In this document: positions 26,646-35,858 of the stretch, in pieces
How positions within the stretch are numbered: the first letter of the stretch is position 1
Layout: the number at the start of each line of letters is the position of its first letter
DNA from: JBBSEZ01 sp038239195
GTDB lineage: Bacteria; Planctomycetota; Planctomycetia; Gemmatales; Gemmataceae
Direction: 5' to 3'
NCBI GenBank assembly: GCA_038239195.1
Contig: JBBSEZ010000003.1
Location: 1-64,000, forward strand
DNA: 64,000 nucleotides
Position numbers and translations under genes: made by a program
Notes under the pieces: generated by a model
The model's input: the letters and a program-made list of their open reading frames with translations, nothing else
What the model was told of the DNA's origin: nothing
The model's database searches: none

Positions 26646-27833
26646 ATGAAGGTCAAGCAGCAGCCGGACGATTTCCAGGTCGAGGAAATCACCGACGTCG
26701 TGCCCGTTGGGGAAGGGCCTTTCGCGCTCTACCGGCTGGAGAAGCGCGGCTGGTCCACCCCGGACGCACTCGGGGCGGTGCGCCAGCGCTGGCACATCGA
26801 GCCGCGACGGCTGTCCTTTGGCGGGCTGAAGGACCGGCACGCCCACACGACCCAGTACCTGACCATCTTCCACGGCCCGCAGCGCGGTCTGCGCCACCAC
26901 GACGTCGAGGTCCGCTACTTGGGGCAGGTGCGCGACGCCTACGTGTCGGGAGACGTTCGCTGCAATCGGTTTCGCGTGACGCTGCGCGACCTGGCGCCGG
27001 AAGCGCAACTCGACATCGAGCGGCGCATCGCCCAGGTGGCCGCGCAGGGCGTGCCCAACTACTTCGACGACCAGCGCTTCGGGTCGGTGGCGGGGGAGGG
27101 GGGCGAACTGATCGGCCGGCTGCTGGTGCGCGGACAGTTCGAGGAAGCGCTGCGCCTGGCCCTGACGGGGCCCTACGACCACGACCGCGCCGCCCAGAAG
27201 CAGGAGAAGGCCACTCTCGCCAAGCACTGGGGCGACTGGGCGCGCTGCCAGGGCCTGTTGCCGCGCGGCCACGCGCGCAGCATGGTCGTGTACCTGCGCG
27301 CCTGCCCGGGCGACGTCCGCGGCGCGGTGGTGAGGCTGCGGCCCGAGTTGCGCGGCCTCTATCTCTCGGCCTACCAGAGCCATCTGTGGAATCGCGTCCT
27401 GGCGCGCTGGCTGGAGACGAACTGCCGGCCCGAGCAACTTCGCCTCGTCCACCTCCGCCTCGGGGCGGTGCCGTTTCACGCGCGCCTGGCCCCCGCCGAG
27501 CTCGAACGGCTCGCGGCGCTCCAACTGCCCCTGCCAACGGCGCGCTGGCGGCCCGAGGCAGAAGACGAGCGCCTGGAGGCGGTTCGCGCCGTGCTGGCCG
27601 AGGAGGGGATGGAGCTGCGCGATTTGCAGGTCAAGGGCGTGCGCGAGCTCTTCTTCTCGCGCGGAGAGCGCGCCGCGCTGTGCCGGCCGGCGGGGCTGGA
27701 ATTCGAGCTCGGCGACGATGAGTTGACGCGCGGGCGGTCGCGGCTCATGCTCCGCTTCGAGTTGCCGCGCGGCAGTTACGCGACGCTCCTTCTCAAGGCG
27801 GTGGGGAGCTCGGAGCGACAAGCCGGCGATTGA
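26646..27833 (+). CDS. truD: tRNA pseudouridine(13) synthase TruD
   Basis: This 395-residue enzyme converts uridine 13 of some tRNAs to pseudouridine. The catalytic motif FGGLKDRHAHTTQ at about 58-70 contains the catalytic Asp. Other family features are the opening KQQPDDFQVEEI, NYFDDQRFGS at about 138-147, and the C-terminal FELPRGSYATLLLKA. The inserted TruD subdomain is present. The length is normal for the family. The stop overlaps a TTGACA box used by the next gene. Confidence 0.93.
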   Translation: MKVKQQPDDFQVEEITDVVPVGEGPFALYRLEKRGWSTPDALGAVRQRWHIEPRRLSFGGLKDRHAHTTQYLTIFHGPQRGLRHHDVEVRYLGQVRDAYVSGDVRCNRFRVTLRDLAPEAQLDIERRIAQVAAQGVPNYFDDQRFGSVAGEGGELIGRLLVRGQFEEALRLALTGPYDHDRAAQKQEKATLAKHWGDWARCQGLLPRGHARSMVVYLRACPGDVRGAVVRLRPELRGLYLSAYQSHLWNRVLARWLETNCRPEQLRLVHLRLGAVPFHARLAPAELERLAALQLPLPTARWRPEAEDERLEAVRAVLAEEGMELRDLQVKGVRELFFSRGERAALCRPAGLEFELGDDELTRGRSRLMLRFELPRGSYATLLLKAVGSSERQAGD

Positions 27834-27859
27834 CAACGACACCGGGGCCGTGCCATACT
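27830..27859 (+). promoter_or_regulatory. Predicted sigma-70-type promoter of the kinase gene
   Basis: TTGACA (27830-27835) and CATACT (27854-27859) are spaced by 18 bp, about 140 bp ahead of the kinase start. The -35 box is a perfect consensus and overlaps the truD stop codon. Confidence 0.5.
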
Positions 27860-27999
27860 GTAGACGACAGCGAGCCGGGCCCGCCTCCCGACCGACTCGC
27901 AGAAGAACCGCTTGCCCCGCCTGTTACGTAACATCCACCCTCCCGCCCGAACGATTCGCTTTCTGGCTCGTCTGTAAAGGAGATGACGAGCCGCCAGCG

Positions 28000-29478
28000 A
28001 TGCCCACTCGGCGCAAGCTTTCGTTCCTCCCGCGTTCGACTTCCAAGGATGATTTCGTCCCCTCGGAAAGGGCCAGGTACGTCATGACCGCGCCTTCTCG
28101 CGTCGATCGCCAGACGTTTCTGGCCTATCTGCGCCAGAGCGGGCTGGTCAGCGACGACCAGTTGGCCGAGGTCGCCTCTCAGCTTCCCGACAGCAACCGG
28201 GGTCGAGTCCTGGCTCGTGCCCTCGTCGAGAAGGGCCTGCTCACGCGCTTCCAGGCGGAGCGCCTGCTCGTGGGCCGCACGGCCGGCTTCCATCTCGGAC
28301 AATATCGCATCCTCGATCAGGTCGGCCGCGGCGGCATGGGCCGCGTTTTCAAGGCCGAGCACCTCACCATGAAGCGCGTCGTCGCGCTCAAGGTCCTTGC
28401 CAACGAACTGCTCACCACCGAGCGCGCCGTCGAGCTCTTCCTCCACGAAGTGCGCGCCATGGGCCACCTGGTCCACCCCAACATCGTCGCTGCCTTCGAC
28501 GCCAACGAGATCAACGGGCGCTACTACCTCGTTCTCGAGTTCGTCGATGGGCCCAACCTCGACCAACTCGTTCGCAAGCAGGGCCCGCTCTCGGTCGGCC
28601 TGGCCTGCGACTACGTGCGGCAGGTGGCTCAGGGCCTGACGGCGGCGCACGCCCTGGGGATGGTGCATCGCGACGTCAAACCGGCCAACATTTTGGTGCA
28701 GTGGCACGGGCTCCACGGCGAGGGCTCGCCCGGTCTGGTGAAGATCGGCGACTTCGGGCTGGCCCGGCTGCACGCGCCGGCCAACGCCCACCCGTTCAAC
28801 AGCAAGCCGGGCACGATCCTGACCAAAGAAAACACGGTCATGGGGACGCCCGACTACCTCTCGCCGGAGCAGTCGCGCAACCTCCACAAGACCGACATCC
28901 GCAGCGACCTCTACAGTCTCGGCTGCACCTTCTACTTCCTGCTGACCGGCAAGGCCCCGTACACCGGCGGCAACGCGCTGGAGAAGCTCATCCGCCACAG
29001 CACCGAGCGGCCCGCGCCGATCGGCGACGTGCGCGACGACGTGCCTTCGGAAGTGCTGGCCATCGTGGAGCGCCTGATGGCCAAGCGCCCCGAGGAGCGC
29101 TTCCAGACGCCGGCCGACCTGGCCAAGGCCCTCGAGCCCTACGCCGTGAGCGGGCCAACCCCCTGGGCGCCGTCGCGTGCCCCCTTGCTCGACGTCGAGA
29201 CCGACGCCGAAGCCACCCCAATCAGCCTCCCCGAGCCGGACGAGGACGACATTGTGCCGCTCTCGTCGGGGGAGCTCTCGACCTTCGGGAACACGCTGTC
29301 CAACGACCTCTCGCCGACGCCGCCCATGAAGGCAGTTGCCCCGCGCGCCGTTCCCCGCGCTAGGGCCCGGGCGCACCGGCGCCGCTGGCGCTGGGCGATC
29401 GGCGCTGCCATCTGCATCGTGGCGGGCCTGATCGGTGGGGCGGCGGCGATGGCGTACTTCCTCCGCCTGGGCGAGTGA
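28000..29478 (+). CDS. Hanks-type serine/threonine protein kinase with C-terminal membrane helix
   Basis: This is an approximately 492-residue kinase. A planctomycete-type N-terminal helical region (about 35-92: FLAYLRQSGLVSDDQLAEVA, LVEKGLLTRFQAERLL) precedes the catalytic domain. The glycine loop GRGGMG is at 109-114, the ATP lysine is Lys131 (ALKVL), the catalytic loop is HRDVKPAN and the metal motif is DFGLARL; TPDYLSPEQ marks the activation-segment end. A Pro/Glu-rich linker leads to one membrane helix near the C-terminus (WAIGAAICIVAGLIGGAAAMAYF), so the kinase is predicted to be cytoplasmic and anchored. An extracellular sensor is lacking. The start at 28000 is tentative; 28084 (MTAPSRVDR) is an alternative. 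Confidence 0.85.
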   Translation: MPTRRKLSFLPRSTSKDDFVPSERARYVMTAPSRVDRQTFLAYLRQSGLVSDDQLAEVASQLPDSNRGRVLARALVEKGLLTRFQAERLLVGRTAGFHLGQYRILDQVGRGGMGRVFKAEHLTMKRVVALKVLANELLTTERAVELFLHEVRAMGHLVHPNIVAAFDANEINGRYYLVLEFVDGPNLDQLVRKQGPLSVGLACDYVRQVAQGLTAAHALGMVHRDVKPANILVQWHGLHGEGSPGLVKIGDFGLARLHAPANAHPFNSKPGTILTKENTVMGTPDYLSPEQSRNLHKTDIRSDLYSLGCTFYFLLTGKAPYTGGNALEKLIRHSTERPAPIGDVRDDVPSEVLAIVERLMAKRPEERFQTPADLAKALEPYAVSGPTPWAPSRAPLLDVETDAEATPISLPEPDEDDIVPLSSGELSTFGNTLSNDLSPTPPMKAVAPRAVPRARARAHRRRWRWAIGAAICIVAGLIGGAAAMAYFLRLGE

Positions 29479-29505
29479 CGCCCACCGCGTGGGCATCGCC
29501 ATTTC

Positions 29506-29535
29506 GCCGCCGAGCTCGGCTCGGCGGCTAAATCG
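29506..29535. repeat. Dispersed hairpin family D, copy 1
   Basis: GCCGCCGAGC (29506-29515) and GCTCGGCGGC (29519-29528) form a perfect hairpin followed by TAAATCG. The tail GCGGCTAAATCG also follows a hairpin at 53074-53100. The repeat starts exactly where the facing kinase fragment loses its homology. Confidence 0.7.
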
Positions 29536-30098
29536 GCCAGCAGCACGTTGTCCGGTTTGAGGTCGCGGTGAACGATGCCTTGCCGGTGGGCCACGTCCAC
29601 GGCCCGCACCAGGAGCTCGACGAGCCCGGCCGCTTCGTCGGGGGGCTGCGGTTTGCCCGCCAGGCGCCGCGCCAGGCTGCCGCCTTCGACGAGCTCCAGC
29701 GAGAGGAAGGGCAGGCCGTTGTGTTCGCCGACCTCGAAGATCTGCACCACGTTGGGGTGCTGCAAGCGCGCCAGCGCGGCCGCCTCGGCGCGGAAGCGGT
29801 CGAGAAAGGCCGTCAGCTCCTCCGTGCTGCTGATGAGCCGTGCCTGGATCATCTTGAGGGCGACGAGGCGGTTCAGGGCGAGGTGGCGGGCCTTGTAGAC
29901 GACGCCCATTCCGCCCCGGCCCCGTTCGCAAAGGACCTCGTGGCCCGGGACCGTCGGCAAGCGCGGCGGGAGGGCCGCAATGGGCGGAGGGATCGGCGCT
30001 TCGCCGAAGGCGCTGTCGATCGGAGAGCGCGTGTCGGCGGCGCCGGGAGTGTCGCGGGCGCCGTCCTGAGAGCGGGTGGGGAAGATGGGGTCAGGCAT
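29529..30098 (-). pseudogene. Truncated serine/threonine kinase (N-lobe and catalytic loop only)
   Basis: The frame starts at ATG 30098 after a good GAGGAGAG site and encodes about 190 residues of a kinase. The glycine loop RGRGGMGVVYKA, the ATP lysine (ALKMI) and the catalytic loop HRDLKPDNVLL are present. Directly after VLLADL the homology ends at a dispersed hairpin (29506-29535), and the frame runs on only through the antisense of the neighbouring kinase. The DFG motif, activation segment and whole C-lobe are gone, so an active kinase cannot be made. It faces the intact kinase tail to tail. The N-lobe is not close enough to that of the neighbour to suggest a recent duplicate. Confidence 0.8.
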
Positions 30099-30162
30099 GG
30101 GGCTCTCCTCAAAGCCAGACGTGGCCAGCATCACCCGTCATGGTAACGGCTCGCCTTGGTCG

Positions 30163-30213
30163 CGCTAAGCCTCGAGCGGCGAACCTTCCGGGCCCGCCGC
30201 TTGCGGCTTGGCG
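30163..30213. repeat. Dispersed palindrome family C, copy 2
   Basis: This 51-bp unit with arms CGCTAAGCCTCGAGCGGCG and CGCCGCTTGCGGCTTGGCG (three mismatches) aligns to the minus strand of 11248-11298. It lies in the 202-bp divergent gap between the kinase fragment and the S9 peptidase gene. Confidence 0.8.
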
Positions 30214-30300
30214 TTCTCCCCCGCCACGATCCCCGCTTGCCGCCGCGCCCCGCTGTGCCGTAGCATGCCTCTCCAGGCGCTTCACCCAAGGAGACTGCGC

Positions 30301-32727
30301 ATGACACGTACCCAAACAAGGGCCGGCCTGGCACTGGCCTTGCTCGCCATCCCCTTCGGTCTGCTCCAGCGACCGGCGACTTCGACCTCGGCCGAGGGCG
30401 AGAGCGGCTATCGGAAACCGCCGAAGGCCGTGCTCGACGTGCTCGACGCCCCGCCCGCTCCGCTCGTCTCGCTCAGCCCCACGCGCGAGCACCTCATTCT
30501 CGTGGACTGGGAGGCCTATCCCCGCATCGCCGATCTGGCGCAGCCGATCCTGCGCCTGGCGGGCCATCGCATCAACCCGCGCACCAGCGGCCCCGCGCGA
30601 ACGCCGCGCTACACCGCCCTGACGGTCCGGTCGCTGCCCGACGGCAAGGCGACGCGCCTGCCGTTGCCCCCCGGCGCTCGCCCAGGGGCCCCTGTCTGGG
30701 CCCCCGACGGTCGCCAGTTCGCCTTTCTGAACACGACCGCGAAGCGCATCGAGCTCTGGCTCGGCGAGCCGGTGAAGGGGAGCGTGCGCCGCGTGCCGGG
30801 CGTTACCATCAGCGCAGCCTACGGCGATGCGCTGCGCTGGATGCCCGACGGCAAGTCGCTGCTGGTGCAGACGGTGCCGGCCGGCCGCGGCGCGCCGCCC
30901 GCCCCGCCGAGCGTGCCCAGTGGGCCGACGGTCGTCGAGGGGAGCGGCAAGGCGGCGCCCGCGCGGACCTACCAGGACCTCTTGCACAACCGGCACGACG
31001 AGGCGCTGTTCGACTACCACGCCACGGCGCAGTTGGTCCTGATCGACGTTAACGGGGGCAAGACCGTCGCCGTCGGCAAGCCGGGGGTCTTCCGCGATGC
31101 TGCCCCCTCGCCCGACGGGAAGCACTTCCTGGTCGAGCGCCTGGTGAGGCCCTACTCCTACCTGCTGCCGTCGTTCGCGTTCCCGCACAAGGTCGAGCTG
31201 TGGGACCGCGAGGGGCGCGTGAGCTGCACGCTCGCCAACCTCCCGCTCGCCGACCGGGTGCCCCTTCATGGGGTGCCGACCGGCCCGCGCGCCTCGCACT
31301 GGCTGCCGACGAGCCCGGCCACGCTGGTTTGGACAGAGGCCCTCGATGAGGGAGACCCGAAGAAAAAGGTGCCTCATCGCGACAAGGTGCTGTCGCTGCC
31401 GGCCCCCTTCAAAGACAGAGGGCGCGAGCTGGCCAAGACGGAGCAGCGCTTCGCCGGCCTGTCGTGGGACGAGAAGGGCCAGGCCCTGCTGCGCGACTTC
31501 GACCGCGACCGCTTGCGCGTGCGGACGTTTCTGCTGTCCCCGGGCAGCGCCGAGGCCCCGAAACTGCTGTGGGAGCGGTCGATCCTCGACCGCTACCGCG
31601 ACCCGGGCGTTCCGCTGCAGCGCCAGCTCCCGACGGGCGAATTGGTCGTGCGCCGGCAGGGCGACGACGTGTTCCTGACGGGGCCCGGCTCCTCTCCCAA
31701 GGGCGATCGCCCCTTCCTGGACCGCTATAATCTCAAAACGCGCGAGGCCAAGAGGCTCTTTCACTCCGACGCCACCTGCTACGAGAGCGTTCTCGACGTG
31801 CTGTCGGCCAACGGCTCGCGCTTCCTGACGCGCCACGAGTCGCCGTCGTCCCCGCCGAACGTCTTCATTCGGACGGCAGGGAGCGAAGAGCGCAAGGCGC
31901 TGACGCACTTCAAGGACACGACGCCGCAGTTGCGCAAGATCAAGCCCAAGCGCGTGACGTACAAGCGAGCCGACGGGGTGCAGCTGTCGTTCACGCTCTA
32001 CCTGCCGCCCGACCACAAGCAGGGCACGCGCCTGCCGACGGTCGTGTGGGCGTACCCGCGCGAGTACACCGACCCGAGCCTGGCAGGGCAGGTGACGGGC
32101 TCGACGAACCGCTTCACCCGGCTGGCGGGGCCGTCGCACCTGTTCTTCGTGCTCCAGGGCTATGCCGTGCTCGACGCCACCAGCATGCCGGTGGTCGGCA
32201 CGCCCGAGAAGGCCAACGACACCTTCGTGGAGCAGGTGACCTCGAGCGCCAAGGCGGCCATCGACAAGGCAGTGGAGATAGGCGTGACCGACCGCGGCCG
32301 GGTGGGCGTGGGCGGGCACAGTTACGGGGCGTTCATGACGGCCAACCTGCTGGCGCACTCCGACCTGTTCCGCGCCGGAGTGGCGCGGAGTGGGGCTTAT
32401 AACCGCACCCTGACGCCGTTCGGCTTCCAGGCGGAGCGGCGCACGCTCTGGCAGGCGCCGGACGTTTACGCAAAGGTGTCGCCCTTCACGTACGCCGACA
32501 AGATCAGGGCGCCGATCCTGCTGATCCACGGCGAGATGGACAACAACTCCGGGACGTTTCCGATGCAGAGCGAGCGGATGTACCAGGCGGTGCGGGGGAA
32601 CGGCGGGACGGCGCGCTACGTGGTGCTGCCGCACGAGTCGCACGGGTATGCGGCGAGGGAGTCGGTGGAGCATGCGCTGTACGAGATGATCGGGTGGTTC
32701 GACAGGTACGTGAAGGGGGGAAGGTGA
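30301..32727 (+). CDS. Secreted S9-family prolyl oligopeptidase-like serine peptidase
   Basis: This 808-residue protein has a signal peptide at about 5-30 (LALALLAIPFGLL). A beta-propeller-like region with WD/PD40-type repeats (PDGRQFAFLN, PDGKSLLVQ, PDGKHFLVE) covers about 60-530. The alpha/beta hydrolase domain (about 560-808) holds the nucleophile in VGGHSYGAFMTANLL, the acid in HGEMDNNSG and the histidine in LPHESHGYAARE. These identify the S9 family, near the dipeptidyl/acylaminoacyl peptidase branch. It would cut peptides in the periplasm-like compartment. The ATG at 30301 gives the signal peptide directly. Confidence 0.9.
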   Translation: MTRTQTRAGLALALLAIPFGLLQRPATSTSAEGESGYRKPPKAVLDVLDAPPAPLVSLSPTREHLILVDWEAYPRIADLAQPILRLAGHRINPRTSGPARTPRYTALTVRSLPDGKATRLPLPPGARPGAPVWAPDGRQFAFLNTTAKRIELWLGEPVKGSVRRVPGVTISAAYGDALRWMPDGKSLLVQTVPAGRGAPPAPPSVPSGPTVVEGSGKAAPARTYQDLLHNRHDEALFDYHATAQLVLIDVNGGKTVAVGKPGVFRDAAPSPDGKHFLVERLVRPYSYLLPSFAFPHKVELWDREGRVSCTLANLPLADRVPLHGVPTGPRASHWLPTSPATLVWTEALDEGDPKKKVPHRDKVLSLPAPFKDRGRELAKTEQRFAGLSWDEKGQALLRDFDRDRLRVRTFLLSPGSAEAPKLLWERSILDRYRDPGVPLQRQLPTGELVVRRQGDDVFLTGPGSSPKGDRPFLDRYNLKTREAKRLFHSDATCYESVLDVLSANGSRFLTRHESPSSPPNVFIRTAGSEERKALTHFKDTTPQLRKIKPKRVTYKRADGVQLSFTLYLPPDHKQGTRLPTVVWAYPREYTDPSLAGQVTGSTNRFTRLAGPSHLFFVLQGYAVLDATSMPVVGTPEKANDTFVEQVTSSAKAAIDKAVEIGVTDRGRVGVGGHSYGAFMTANLLAHSDLFRAGVARSGAYNRTLTPFGFQAERRTLWQAPDVYAKVSPFTYADKIRAPILLIHGEMDNNSGTFPMQSERMYQAVRGNGGTARYVVLPHESHGYAARESVEHALYEMIGWFDRYVKGGR

Positions 32728-32967
32728 GGGGCTCGCCAATACCGTCACGGGGCGCCTCACCCTGGAAATCCGCCAACCGAGGTGGGGCAGAAGGGGACGT
32801 ACCACGGACAACAGAAGGGGGAAGAGGAACCATCGTTGTGTTTCGGCCGCTTCGCGAATACGCGCTTGCCGAGGTTGCCCAGCCCGCATATCTTAGAGCG
32901 GCCATCGTGTTCGCGCGGCTGGGCAGTCGATGCGCGCCCCGGCATGGGCGTGGGAGGTATCAAGACG
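32728..32967. other. Short intergenic interval
   Basis: I see no gene in these 240 bp. GGGAGGT, nine bases before 32968, is the ribosome site of the LEDR-motif gene. No clear promoter boxes are seen. Confidence 0.4.
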
Positions 32968-34729
32968 ATGTTCCGTCTTTTTTCAACATTGTGGTTCCGG
33001 CAGGCCTCCTCGCACCGCCAGGCGAAACCGATGGCCAATCCGCGGAAGAAGTGTGCGCTGGGGGTCGAGGCCTTGGAGGACCGCTGGCTGCCGGCCCCGT
33101 TCACGGTCACGAACCTGAACGATTCCGGCGGTGGTAGCCTGCGCGACGCGATCTCCATGGCCAACGTCAACCCCGGCACCGACACGGTCGGTTTCACCGC
33201 CGGGTTGACCGGGACGATCAACCTCCTCACCCCGATCCCCATCACGGATGCGGTCTCGGTGAACGGGGCCCGGGAACGGCACGACCAACCCCGTCAGCAT
33301 TGACGCCGGTGCAACCGGCCGCCACTTCACGATCAACACCAGCGGGGCGGTGACGATCCAGGGGCTGACCTTGATGAACGGCACGGCCACGGGGCAGGGA
33401 GGCAGCATCCTGGACGTGGGGGCCCCCTTGACGCTGGTCAACATGGTGATCGGAAACAACGTGTCCGGCGGGGACGCCGGCGCGGTCTTCCTCAAGAACG
33501 CCAACCTGAACGTCCAGGGCAGCACCTTCAGCGACAACGTCGCCGGCAAGGACGGCGGCGCCGTCGATGCCTTTGCCGATCCGGCGGTCACCATCACGAC
33601 CACAATCTCGAACACCCTCTTTGCCCACAATCGCGCGGACGGCGACGGCGGCGCCTTGCGGTCTCAGGGCAACACGCAGCTCACCAACGTCACGTTTGAC
33701 TCCAACACGGCCGGCAACGATGGCGGCGGGCTCTTCCTGCGCGGCTTCGCGCTGACGCTGACCAACTCTAACGTCTCGGGCAACGTCGCGAAGCAGGATG
33801 GCGGCGGCGCCTACAACTTCGACAGCGGCTCGGTGGGCGCCGGCAGTACGACCATCGCCAACAGCACCATCAACAACAACGCGGCCGACAGCGGGGACGG
33901 CGGCGGCCTGAATGCCGGCGGCGCCATCCAGCTGCAAGTGGGCGCCAAGATCGACGGCAACAGGGCGGGGAACAAAGGCGGGGGCGTTTTCAGCCATACC
34001 CCTCAGATCGCGATTCAGGATGCCGAGGTCGTGCGCAACTCTGCTCCGACCGGCAATCCCGACGTTCAGGTCCTTACCAGTTCCGGTGTCCCGCTGTCCG
34101 CCGAAGAACTGTACGTTCAGACGCTCTACCTGAACACCCTGGGGCGAACGGGCACCAAGGGCGATTACGACGGCTGGGTGAGCGTTTTGTCCAGCTCCGG
34201 GGCCACGGCCGTCGCCGCCGGGGTCGCCCGTTCGCCCGAAGGGGCAGCGCACCTGATCGGCAACCTGTATCTGACCTATCTTGGGCGGCCTGTAGATGCC
34301 ATGGGCGTGGCGAGTTGGGCACCGACCATCGAGGCAGGCGGCACGGTGGAAGCGGTGACGGCGGGCATCCTCGGCTCTGCCGAGTTTGCCACTCGGGCCA
34401 ACGCCCTGATCGGCGGGGACAACCCCAACGCTAACTACGTGCAGGCCGTGTTCCAGTTGGTGCTGCTCCGGGCCCCCTCCGGCCCGGAGTTGACGGCCGG
34501 ACAGTCGGCCGTGAGCTCCAGTGGCCGCAGCGCGTTCGCGCTGGGCATTCTGCAAGGCAACGAATACCGCACCCTCGTGGTCACGGACTTGTATTTCAGC
34601 GACCTGAAGCGCCCGTTGGCACCTTCGATGAGCGAGCTGAACGGATGGACGAACGCGAACCTGGACCTGCTGACCATCCAGACATTAATCGAGGGGGCCC
34701 CGGAGAGCGTTCAGAAGAATGGGGCGTAG
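32968..34729 (+). pseudogene. LEDR-motif beta-helix exoprotein with DUF4214 tail, frameshifted
   Basis: The N-terminus has a basic start and the planctomycete export motif VEALEDRWLPAPFTVT at about 29-44. A right-handed beta-helix region follows with repeats such as GTINLLTPIPI, LNVQGSTFSDNVAG and STINNNAADSGDGGG. The C-terminal 230 residues are DUF4214-like (ELYVQTLYLNTLGRTGTKGD and LIGNLYLTYLGRPVDAMG). The frame is broken near 33265-33268: the run GGGGCCCGGG has one G too many, and removing it restores PGNGTTNPVSIDAG in the second frame, which then runs to 34729. The ends on both sides are otherwise intact, so this may be a true frameshift, a phase-variable tract or a sequencing error. Confidence 0.8.
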
Positions 34730-34747
34730 GGGGCGCTCGCCAGATCG

Positions 34748-35190
34748 TGGTTAGCGAACTGAGCAAGGCGATCATCGACAAAGTCCTGCGACAACTCCAC
34801 GCCGCCGGAGAGTTGGAGGGCCGCACCCTGCCGATGGGGCAGCCGCCCGAAAGCGCGAGTGTTATGATCGCGCGAGGCGATCGATCGTGGAGAATTGCCC
34901 TGGCGGAGCTCGTTCGCCAACTCCTCGCTTCCTTCGACGCCCTTCCCGATCCCGACAAGCAGGTCGCGGCGGGGGAAGTCTTGCGCCGCCTCTCGGCCAG
35001 CGGGGACGTGCCCCTGGCTGCTCTCGACGCCGCGGCTGACCAGTTGTTCGCGGAGCTCGACGCGGAGGAGGCACCAGGTTCGATGCCCAGCGGTGACCAG
35101 ATCGCATCCGCCACCGCTTCTTCACCCAAGTCCGCGGGGCCACCATGTCCTCGAAGCTCGACGCCTACGCCGTCCCGTTCGCCAAGCTGA
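34748..35190 (+). CDS. Hypothetical helical protein
   Basis: From a GTG at 34748, just after the stop at 34729, the frame encodes VVSELSKAIIDKVLRQLHAA, then ASVMIARGDRSWRIALAELV and LFAELDAEEA. The first 110 residues have normal codon bias and look like a small helical protein; the last 35 (Ser/Pro-rich) overlap the start of the next gene in another frame and may be out of register. The gene could be truncated or frameshifted at its end near 35080. I do not recognise the family. The ATG at 34645 lies inside the preceding gene. Confidence 0.4.
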
Positions 35191-35730
35191 AGCGCGTTGC
35201 CGGCTCGGGCGACTAGGCCCTTTGCGACGCCATCGTGGCCGAGTGCGGTTGGATGCTGACCGAGGCCGACGGCAACCGCGACGACGGCGACGAACTCACC
35301 TGCCAGGAAGCCTTGACGCAGATCGTCCACGAGGACGACCTGAGCGAGGTGCCGGAACACCTGGGCTCCCTTTACGGCTACCCCCTGGAGGCGACCTGCG
35401 GCTACCTGGGAAAGCACGTCGGGGAAATGCAGGGCAACTGGGGCGAGCTCGACGCCTTCTTCGCCGAGCGGAAGGTGCCGCTGACGTTCAGTAGCATCGC
35501 GTACGGCGACAGCGTCCTGGCGATCCCCGAGCCCGAGTTTCACCCGCTTATCGGCTCGTGGAAGCCGAGCGAGGTCGCGCGCCGTTGGCCCGTTACGGGC
35601 GCTCGATCTCGAGGCGCTCGCCGACCGCGAGTTGGCCGGGGCGGTGCGCGAGGTGCAAAAGTGGCTCGAGGAGGCGGCGAAGCACTGCGGCTGGGGGGTC
35701 GTCGGGTTCTCGATCACCCGCGCCCTTCGG
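35145..35730 (+). pseudogene. Broken DUF7691-like protein (in-frame stop and frameshift)
   Basis: The frame from ATG 35145 reads MSSKLDAYAVPFAKLKRVAG SGD and meets TAG at 35214-35216. The same frame continues with coherent protein (LTCQEALTQIVHEDDLSEVP, PLEATCGYLGKHVGE, RKVPLTFSSIAYGDS, IPEPEFHPLIGSWKP) and is then lost near 35580-35600. The family-like end LDLEALADRELAGAVREVQ and KWLEEAAKHCGWGVVGF continues in the next frame. The pattern resembles small DUF7691-type proteins of planctomycetes and actinomycetes, named here from memory. Two independent lesions argue for a dead gene. A hairpin follows at 35711-35744. Confidence 0.6.
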
Positions 35731-35744
35731 GGCGCGGGCGATCG
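35711..35744. repeat. Hairpin at the end of the broken DUF7691-like gene
   Basis: CGATCACCCGCGCCC and GGGGCGCGGGCGATCG form an imperfect hairpin with a small loop at the point where recognisable protein sequence ends. It may be a terminator or another dispersed palindrome; no second copy was noticed. Confidence 0.5.
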
Positions 35745-35858
35745 AACTGCCACGAGACCGCTTGACGTCCGAGCAAGGGTGAGGGGCCCGCGCCGCGGGT
35801 GCCGCTCGGCTCGCAGCACCGACGGGAGGCGCCGCGCTTTGGGGCCTTGCTCCTCCTC

